DNA of 64,000 bases from Progne subis subis. Its lineage: Eukaryota > Chordata > Aves > Passeriformes > Hirundinidae. The number at the start of each line of letters is the position of its first letter. Position 1 is the first letter of the stretch. The DNA is taken from the NCBI GenBank assembly GCA_022316685.1, contig JAKJHU010000136.1, forward strand, positions 558,001 to 622,000. The letters are read 5' to 3'. Position numbers and translations under genes: made by a program. The notes beneath the pieces are model-generated. The model did not search any database. It saw only the letters and a program-made list of their open reading frames with translations, and was not told the DNA's origin. This document shows, one piece after another, positions 51,819 through 61,100 of the stretch.

Positions 51819-54367
51819 CCGGGGTTGAAGCAGCCCTGTGATGCATCCTTAGCAAGGTGCCTGTTCTGGAATCCCTGTTTGCTGCCACGCTCCCAAAGCT
51901 CCCAGCACATGGGTCGCCTCCATTGCTGCAGCCCTGCAGGGCTCAGTGTCTTTTGCCAAAGCTTCTGCTGTGGTTCAAGGCTCCCTCTCATCCCGCTGCT
52001 GTTCTCCTCGGTTCCCAGGATGGCTGATGGGGAAGTGTTCCCGGCACTCAGCCAGAGAGATGTTGCAAGGCAGTGTGGAGTGATGGAGCCCTGCGATCCA
52101 CAGGTCTGTGATCACACGTGAGGGACACCTGCATTCCAGGCAGCAGGCCCTGCAATTCCCGCTGCACTGGCAGCTCCCTGCACTGATGGGTTGCAAACTT
52201 GCGAGGGCAGGCAGAGAGAAGCAGTGGAGGGAAGGGGGGGCATTAAGTCACCACCCATTGAGGCAGATTTCATCTGTTTTTACTTGCTGCTTGTCTTTGA
52301 ATATTAATAGCAATTAGAGAGCTATAGATAGATAAATTTAACCGATGGGAAGTCTGGCCGTGGGTTCCAGTAAACACTGTGTGGCTCCTGGCACGGGGTC
52401 TGGGGGAGCGCAGAGTGAAATGAAAATGAGGGGAATGGAGTGAGGGAAGCAGGTTGTGTTCCTGCCTGGGCAGGTGCAGATTGACCTGAATCTGAACTTC
52501 TTACCAGCCGCCTGTGTCCATCCACAACGTGTGGGCAGGATGTATTGCAGTAAGAATGAGTTTGATTTCTACGTCACCAATGTCACTTTGAAACAAAACG
52601 GGAGTAAAGTTCTTTCAGAGGCTTTGGGAAAGGCCTGGCTGCAGAATAACATTTGCATTGACTTCCTGGACCTAAAACTCTAATTAAATTATTGATTATG
52701 AAGCTGGCTGCTTTCTTAATAGTTCCTAATGTAACAATTAAACTGAAGTAAGTAATTAAAAATGAAAAGATTGGTCCACAAGTACAATCTTCGAAAGGTC
52801 ATTTTCAATTTAATCGCTTTTTTGAAACAGGCAGGAATAAAACAAATGAGTCATTAGCAAAAAAGCAATTTAGTGTGTGCATGTGTGTAGTAATGTGTCT
52901 ACCAGGTGACCGCTGACCACACAATACCTAAATTGATTTTAAATAATGGCTAAATTTACTTAGTTGGTATTATATTAACACGTCTCTTCCAGACCAGGCC
53001 TCTGGTGTGTGAAGTGCAGTGGGAGATACAAAACTGTAGTAGGTTTCTACTCTGGACAGCTGAAAGCCCAGGGCAGAAGGCAGAAACTTCAGCCGAAGAG
53101 CACAAAATTTCACTGGAATTGTTATGTTATGGTTTAATGTCAGAAACAATGCTTTGTACTACACTGAGTGTTTATTTTCATTATTATTTTATAGGCGTGA
53201 GAAGTAAGGGTTTAGATGCCAGGTTGATCCATGGATTTTTACAGGTGTGAAAGGTGGCAGGGAGGAGAGCACAAAGGTGTTTTCCAGAAAAATTTCACAA
53301 AGACCACTTGACACTGTTGGATAATGATTGTTGTGCAGTTGGATTCTGCTTCAACACATCTGCTCCAAACCAAATCCTCCTCCTCTTGCTGAGGCAGTGG
53401 GCGAGGGGAATTCCTGTGCAGTTCAGGTTGTAAGAGAATGAGATAAATCTGTTAGTCTGTGAAGTTAAACGCCATGGTGACTGTGGCTACACATTCTTCA
53501 AAAGATCTATTAAAACCCAAACAAACTCCAAGCCTTATAAATCAATTTCCTTCCTTCTAACAATAACGTGAAGTAAATAATACATTTTCAGTGATTAGGT
53601 TTTCAGTTTGGTAAAAGCTGAATCAAAATATTGGTGATAATTCAATGTGTTTGTATAGATTACTGTTTTTTAACTGCTTGTGGATACATTTTTTCCCACT
53701 CTGGCTCCCCACGGCCTCAGGGGGTGGCTGCTTTGGACTTCAAGTCCTTTTTCATAAGAACAACCAGACACTGCCTGGGAAGTGGCTTGACCTGAGAAGC
53801 AGGCAGACCTTTGGGATGACTTCAGCTACGTTGTGTTCAGACACATGGAATTTCAGGCCTTGGAAGGTATTTGCATTAAAATATTTTCTTGTTGCTTCAA
53901 AAAAGCCTAAGCAGTCAATTTTGTCATGTGCAGTGTAGCTGAGGACCTGGTTTTGCAGGAAAAGCTGTAGGCTGCCAAACTGGTTTTGGGAAGAACACCC
54001 CATGGAGCACTGACGGATGGTGGAGAATTGCAGTGGGAATTCACACTTCAAATGTTGCCCAAAGGATGGAATTTTGGTGGTGCATTTTTAATGTGCAGGA
54101 GCTGCCAGGCACTCCCAGATGTTAAACAATTCTGTGCTCTGACACCCTGAGGGCAGCAGCACGGGGAGGTGTTGTTCACATGCTATGGTCCAAGGCCAAA
54201 ATGCAGCCCTTTGATTGCAGCTGAATTCCTCTGCCACATTTAGAAGCCTGAGGATGTTTGATTGTTACGAGGCAGCATGGTTGGTCTGTTGCAATACAGA
54301 TATGGAATTTAGGAGGTGGTTCTTGTCTTCCACACAGCCCCAGGGATTTGCATGTGAGTGATGGGCA

Positions 54368-54406
54368 TATCACTTCATCGTATCACCTCACCATATCACC
54401 TCACTT
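54368..54406. repeat. 13-bp tandem repeat, three copies
   Basis: Units tatcacttcatcg, tatcacctcacca and tatcacctcactt follow each other without gaps. The second and third differ at two positions, the first more. A minisatellite seed in the intron with no evident function. Confidence 0.85.
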
Positions 54407-54517
54407 CCCTCTCTTCCATCTCCCCTTTCACCCTTGAGCTGCAGTGTTGGACATGAGAAAAGCACATTAAAAAGCAAGAGTCTTGCCTTGTCAGTGTGCT
54501 GCACTAACAACCTACAG

Positions 54518-54562
54518 ATCATGGAATATGCCAAATTGGAAGGGACCTCCAAGGAGCATCAA
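54518..54562 (-). mobile_element. CR1 retroposon, short 3' fragment, minus strand
   Basis: The plus strand reads ATCATGGAATATGCCAAAT, then TGGAAGGGACCTCCAAGG and AGCATCAAG, the reverse complement of the CR1 3' end (consensus AATCATAGAATATCCTGAGT, TGGAAGGGACCCACAAGG, ATCATCGAG). About 45 bp survive. It stops 10 bp before the LTR at 54573, so the LTR may have inserted at or near this CR1 copy. Confidence 0.72.
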
Positions 54563-54572
54563 GAGGTTTCAG

Positions 54573-55009
54573 TGATGCCTTAAGTTTCAGCTTTCATGTT
54601 TTTCAGGTTCTGCGCTGCCCAGGGGTGCAGTTCTGAGCTCACATTCAGTGTCACTCAGCTCTCTGCACAGAGTAGGGACACAAAACAAATCCTTTTCCTG
54701 CTGGACACCAAGGACACCTCTTAGGCCCAAAAGCGCAAACAATGGTGGACTGAAGGGAGGAACAAGAAGGATGAGACCTCACAACCTGAAGCTGTAATTG
54801 GACAATTAAACCCCAATATGTAAATGGACCAAAACTTACAAAAATGTGAGACCTCATGACCAATTGTTCATTTTGTGACCATTCTAAGTCCACCTTGGGT
54901 GTAGCCCTGCTCAGGCTCTTGTCCTGCCCAAGGTAAGTCCTTAAAGGCCTTTCAATGAATATCTACTTCATTCTCCAGTTCTGTCCAGGTCAGCCTTCCC
55001 AAGGCATCA
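54573..55009 (+). mobile_element. Solo LTR with 9-bp terminal inverted repeats, 437 bp
   Basis: The element starts TGATGCCTTAAG and ends CCCAAGGCATCA, so its ends are a perfect TGATGCCTT/AAGGCATCA inverted repeat of 9 bp. A CCAAT box (54813-54817) lies in the middle. The right third contains CACCTTGGGTGTAG and GAATATCTACTTCATTCTCC, a decayed form of the AATAAATACCTACTTTATTC polyadenylation region I recall from a songbird LTR family. There is no internal viral sequence beside it. A target duplication is not clear (TCAG before, TCAA after), so it is older than the LTR at 45141. Confidence 0.72.
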
Positions 55010-58000
55010 TCAACTGATACTCTAAAATACAACATATTCAGTACTCTCTTTCTGGAATCTTTCTCCCGCCATGTTTTTAGGTTGTTCTGTAGAAAGGATT
55101 AATTTGATGCAAATGAGAGGCAAACCTGATTGCTAAAATGGTGGCGGTGGGATGAAGGATATGACAGACATCCTGAGAAGGAGCTTCACATGTTGAACAG
55201 TGTCAGTGTGGACTGGGAGACATTGGCATGGGCTGCTGGAGAGGAGACCCAAGGAGGAGCATTTGTGTTGTACAGTTGTATTTAAAAGTGCTCCAGGAGA
55301 CAGTCCTGGTGGGATTTTCCATCGCCCATAGAAATGAGAGCACATGTCCTTTTACTGCATTGCAGATGAGGTGGCGTCATGGCATCGGAACCAGAAGTGA
55401 CTCTGTGGAGAATTGTCCCTTTTGGTATCCTGAGAGCCCTGAGAGTCCCTCACTCAGCAGCAAAGAATCCACTGCTAATTGCATGCTGAAATTTCTGTGA
55501 GGCGATGGAAAGACATCTGTCTCCATCACTGGTCCCATCTGGAATTCCCCATCAAGGAGACAGTGTTCAGTCAGAGGTGTGACTTGCTGTGTCACTGCAG
55601 TTGACAGCCAGCTTTTCTTGCACCGTGACATTTGCCAGGCTCTTCAGCTGAGAACAGCCTTCTCCCCTGAGTACCCCAGGATTGCTCATGGAATTTCCCG
55701 TGTGTGTTTTCTCCTCCTGTATATACTGGCATCTCCTTTATTTTCTTGAAACAATTAGACATACCTCAAAGACACACATTTATCAAGGCAGTCAGCATGC
55801 AGTTGCTCATCCCTGCCATAAATCCCAGTGTCCCAAACTATCCCATGGCAAATCCATCTGAAAGTGCACTAATCCCCTCCCAAATGTTATGTTTGGATGT
55901 TTTGTGTCCTGCTTTCCTGGCAGGCTGAGGTCTCTTTTCAGGAGAGCAGTCCCAAAGCCCCTCTTGATTGCGGGGTAGTTTCAGACCTAGAGCAGAAAAA
56001 GCATCTTCAGCAGCAGCACTGTTGTCTCTCAAGTTCAGATTTCTGGCAATGGTTGGCTGTGGCACTACTAATATTAATTGTTTCAGGACTCAAAGTGTCC
56101 TGGCACCAACACAGGCGGGATGAGGAGCTGCCAAAAAGGTACCACCAGTTGGTCCCCTGGGAACTGGCTGTTCCCGCTCTGCTCAGCGTGGTTTTCAGAA
56201 CAGAAAGAATTTACCGGTAAAGACTGGTTTTACAGTTTATTTAGCTTCTCATTTTCTCTAAAAATAAATACGTGATTATGGCATTCCTGTTTTCCCTCTT
56301 CTGTGGCTCAAACCCAGCTTCTCTGCCTCCAAGGGGGTTTCAGGCCAGTGTTTTGCAAATGATAGTGTTTTACATGCCAGTTCCTTACTCAGCTGATTGT
56401 TTCTTCCCCCTCAGAAAAGGTTTTATAGAGAAGCAATAACCTCTCAGAAATACGAGATCACGCTCAGATTGGAAGGACTGGGACAAAGCTGGTAGGCAAC
56501 AGGCAGAACTCAGCAGTTCAGTGACATTCAGTGACAAAGCCTTTGTCTGTCATCTCCCCGTGCTGGTGACCACGGTCCAGCATCAATGGTCCAATTCTAC
56601 ACTGTGCACAGACCTCAGGAAAGGAGGTTATTCAGTGCTGGATGTTGATACGACCGTGCCAAGGCCTACTTTTGATTTAAATCTGTCCTGGTTTATATCA
56701 GATTTGTGCAAAAGTAACAAAGAGCTGCTTGAGCAAAAAGTTATGGAAGTGCAGGAATGGTCAGGACCTGTGACAGAGCTGTCCCCACTTCCCAGCTCCA
56801 TCCAGTGGTGCCGTGAAACTGGTTTTACTGGTTGAGATGGAAAGTTGAGTTTGAAACTCACTGCATTTGGAAATGCAGGTAGAATTTATTTGACCCAGTT
56901 AAAGTGCCAATAAGTGTCAGCTGTATTTGTATGAGTGTGATTGGAGTTTACAAAAAGTCAGGCTCACAGGAAATGGGATAGGCAGTGCAAGATAATGTGA
57001 GGGAGAAAAAGTTAAGCAGTTTTATTCTGGGAAAAAATGTGTAACATATTTGAATAATTTTGCTTTAGGGGCAGATATTTTGGTGAAATTGGGTCCCTCT
57101 AAAACCTTTCTTTTCCTAATCTAGAAAATGGAGTTGGCAAGAACTGCTTATGAATTTGCAGTGTATTCTTTTTTTTTTTTCTTTTTTTTAATCCAAGAAG
57201 TCCTCCTTTTCTGGAGGAAAATGCACATACTGCTTTTAATTTAGACCCTGGTGTTTCCAGTGGAGTGTGACTTTCTGTAAAGGAGAGTTAAACAACTGCC
57301 TCACACCTGCAAGAGTGTGTGTCTACAAATATGGGGCTGCACGCTTTTTCTAATTATATTCTTCTACCCCAGAAACACTTATGAGTAGTCAAGAGTAAAT
57401 ATTTGTATTAAATCTAAAAAGACAAAGACATTACTGGGCACTGAAGATAACTAAGAAGGCAGTAAATTGTGTGTACTGGTGTCATGTTCAAAATTGGGCT
57501 GGGTTTGTGGTGACAGCCCCCGTCTGCTGTCTGACTTACCACTTTTGAGAGTTTGGCTAATGAAACAAATTAATGGAGCAATTTACATTTCTTACTCACT
57601 CAACATTAGCAAGTGGATTGCATTTTCTAATTAGCATGTAAGGAAATGGATAATAAAGCTTTTCCCAAAAAATATGCAATGCAATTCTCACACCTTACTC
57701 CAAATTTTCTCATATTTTAACCTGCCAAAATGAAATAAATGTCTGCTGGGGGTATGAAAAAAGTAATTCTTTCTTCTTTAACTTCCTCTTAATTAACTTT
57801 TAATGTGTGCTGTTACTCAGGGATCATTCCTTAATACTAAATGTGTCTGAAACAGAAAAGACAGATTTAAATGATTTAGATAAACATCTGCTGAACACAG
57901 GGGCATCAAATTACAAATTGGAAAAAACAGTGGCTTTCTGCCAGCATTCACAGACAAAAAAAAAGCCACAAAAAATTGCTTTCCATTTCTGTAAATCTTC

Positions 58001-58090
58001 TTCTCCTGCGTATATGACCTTGGAGGGAATGATCAATTCTTTAGGTACAGGTAACATGGATTGCAAATGGTGCTTGCATTTTACATATGT

Positions 58091-58152
58091 ATAATATAAT
58101 ATAATATAATATAATATAATATAATATAATATAATATAATATAATATAATAT
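58091..58152. repeat. (ATAAT)n microsatellite, about 12 units
   Basis: Sixty-two bases of uninterrupted ATAAT pentamer repeat. Perfect arrays of this length are normally polymorphic. The minus-strand reading frame across it (repeated YYII residues) is an artefact. Confidence 0.97.
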
Positions 58153-61100
58153 TCCTGAACAGCACCAAACTGCTCTATAAGTATCACCAAAGTAGCAGGG
58201 ATTTTGATGGAGGACATCTTTCTGGTATGAAAGTCAATGTTTTGACTTGTTCTGGGGCAGCCCTCTTTTCTTTAAGACCAGGAAAAGAAAGAGTTCCATA
58301 GTTTCTACCTACCTGACTCTACAAAGTTAATCCCTACGGGTGTTAATAACTCTGTTTAGATGAATTGGTTCTGTCTTTAGCAATTTAGAACAATCTTCAT
58401 AAGTAATGTGCAGTAAGAAGGTATTAAAATAATGGCCTGCTATTTATTTTCAGCAATGTTCAACTTCAGAAATGGCATTAGAAAATGAAATATTTTGTGG
58501 CAATCTCAAGATTTCCAATAGTTGAATCAATACAGTAAACACAATATAGTTTTCCAAATAATTATGGAGGCTAGGGATATGTTACAGACTTAAACACAAA
58601 ATCACTCTTAACGTGGTTAGAATACTGTCTGATGGAAAAGAATTTAATCACAAAAACCAATCCAATTATTTCTGTGGAAACATCTTCATTTTGCAAGTTT
58701 CTCTCACATGCTGGGTAACATCCCAGTGGAATTTTTCTCCATTCCCAGGGGGGAGCAGGGAGGGCTCAGTGCAGATGCCCAGGAAGGATTTCTGAGGTGG
58801 GCAGAGCTCAGAGCTAGGGGTGTGCAGTGCCTGGCAAAGGAGCTGCTCTGCTGCCAAGGCCTGGGCAGCCCAGGGGTGTCTGACTGGAACTGGTCCTGTC
58901 GACAGATTTATCCTAGAATGGAACAGAAATAGAACCTCGATCCCGTATCTTGTATCAGGATGTGTGAAATGGGCACTTGTACCCGCCGTGAGCCGTGTCC
59001 TGCCGTCTGCAAGACTGGGGTGATTTGGATTTGCAGGAAAAGTTAGTAGGTTTAAAACTTTCTGTGTATCAATTCATGAAGGAAACCTCTATTCTGCAAA
59101 ACCAGGCTGTAATGTCTGCAGAATTTTGGATATTCCCCTTTGACAGTTTTTATCTATTTTTCAGTTTCTAACAATATACTTAAACCTTAACTTATTAATA
59201 TTTTAGAACATAAAGTTGCTTTGATTCAGTAAGCCTTAACTTTATAAAAGGTGTTTTTCAGCGCTGATGATGCTATTTTACCAAATTAGTGTCAGCTGAT
59301 TTGTTTAAACTGACCTGTTCCTTGACCAGGCTCAATTGGTAGAAGAGGTCTGTTTCCCACATTTTAATTCTTGCTGACAAGACTTGTGCTAATAGCAGGA
59401 TGCAGATTAAATCATGAGAGAAATCATAAATGTGAGTAAAATCAGAGCTGGCTGCTCAGTTCTGTTCCCAGCTCTGGAGTAACAGTATGTTCTGATTCCT
59501 TCAGGCTGCACCCACAATGACCCTTACAAAATTCCTGCCCTGATGAGAAGTGTCCCACAAGTGTGGGGTGTCCCATTCCATGCCTGGAATTCTTCCTTAT
59601 TGCCTGGACCCCACATAATGCCATGACCAAAAGCAGGCAGAGTGATCCAAGTGGTGACTTTGAGACAATATAAGTCAGGTAGACTTTGCTCCATCCTCTG
59701 TCAGTGTTACTGTCTCGTTTTTGAGAGGTGTCTGGAATGGAACAAGGGGGAAGTTGACAGTGTAGAGTAAATAAATCACGTTCTGCTTCCCTCCCAGATA
59801 ACTATGGATGGTGTAGCTTAAGAGAGAGGAAGATGATAGAGAGACAAAATCAAGGATAAATAAGTAGTAAGAGAGATCGATGTGAAAGCAAAGTAAGCAG
59901 CAGTGTCAGGAGAAAAACAAGGCATGAAAGAGCTTAAGGAAAGGAACCAGCTAACACAAAATCAGGATATATTATATATTTTTGGTGTCTGTTTTCTGCT
60001 CGGAAGCTTTTACCAAATAAAAGGCTCTGTAATAGTGATTGATTTGTAATCTCTGGTGTCATTGCCCTAACTTCCCCCAAAGCCTTTTCTGGAGGCTGCC
60101 TCTTGAAATGAATTGCAACAAAGAAATGGTTCCTGGCAAAAAGAGAGGTTGGTAATCGATTCCCTTCCTGCCAGGCAGGGCTGCTCCCTCCTGTCACATC
60201 TGCTGCTTGGTATCCTGTCTGCACAAGGTCACTGGCCGTGGTGCCCAGGGAAGACACAGGGATCCCAGGGTGGCAAATCCATCATTCCCTTTGCTGCTGA
60301 GCCCACCAGGGAACGCTGAGGACAGACAGCATGTCTTGAGTTTGGTAATTCAGTTGTTTTTCAGGATGAACCAAAAATTGGGTGGCTTTTCAGGACCCGG
60401 TGTCCCCCCTGGGCTGGTGGTCCCTGGGGGACGTGTCCAGCTGGGAAGTGTTTGTTGCACTCGGGCTGCCCAGGGCACGTGCTTGGGATGGGCTCCTGTG
60501 CCACTGCAGAGCTCCCAAGGTTTTCAATCCCTCCCACGTGCCCAAGGCACTGGGCAGACAGCACTTGGAGGAGGAACATGCAGTGTGCAGTTAGGAGCAG
60601 GAATAGCAGAGGCTGCTGGTCCCAAGGGAGGCGGGCACCAGAGAGGTGTCACAGCAGTTGTATCCTCAGGGAGCAGAATGAGGTTGTGGGAGGAGGAGAA
60701 CAGCCCCAGACTAAAATCCCAAAGCAGAGCAGCCTTGGGACAATGTGCCAGAGCACCTACAGCAAAAGAGGGAGCACATTCCCAGGCGTGAGCTCCTTCC
60801 TCCTCTTCTGAGGCCAAGGAACCAGGCAAGGGCCTTCAGCAAGAGCTGAGGAAGAGGAGGTGACAGCAGTGGGTAGGAAGGCTGTCCTTGTACCCCGCTG
60901 GGATGCTCCAAGGTGGGATTCGGGTGTTCAGCAGGTTTCCATGGAACCTGGCCATGAGGTAGGGTGGGAGGCTGGGGATGAGCCCATCCTGCTCCCACCT
61001 GCCTTGGCAGAGGTGTTCTCAGCCCTCCTGCTGGGGGTACAGAAGGAATAAATAAAAACGCAAAAGAGGAATTACTAAAACTGTCCCTTGATAACCAAAT

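Noticed and set aside
59260..59300. Acceptor-like TTTTTCAG followed by a GATGATGCTATTTTACC stretch, considered as the next SPAG16 exon
   Set aside because: The frame hits a stop after about ten codons and lacks the expected blade start and WD-type ending.
60207..60791. 194-codon plus-strand open frame with overlapping frames on both strands
   Set aside because: G/P/R-rich translation typical of random GC-rich DNA; no start context or homology visible.
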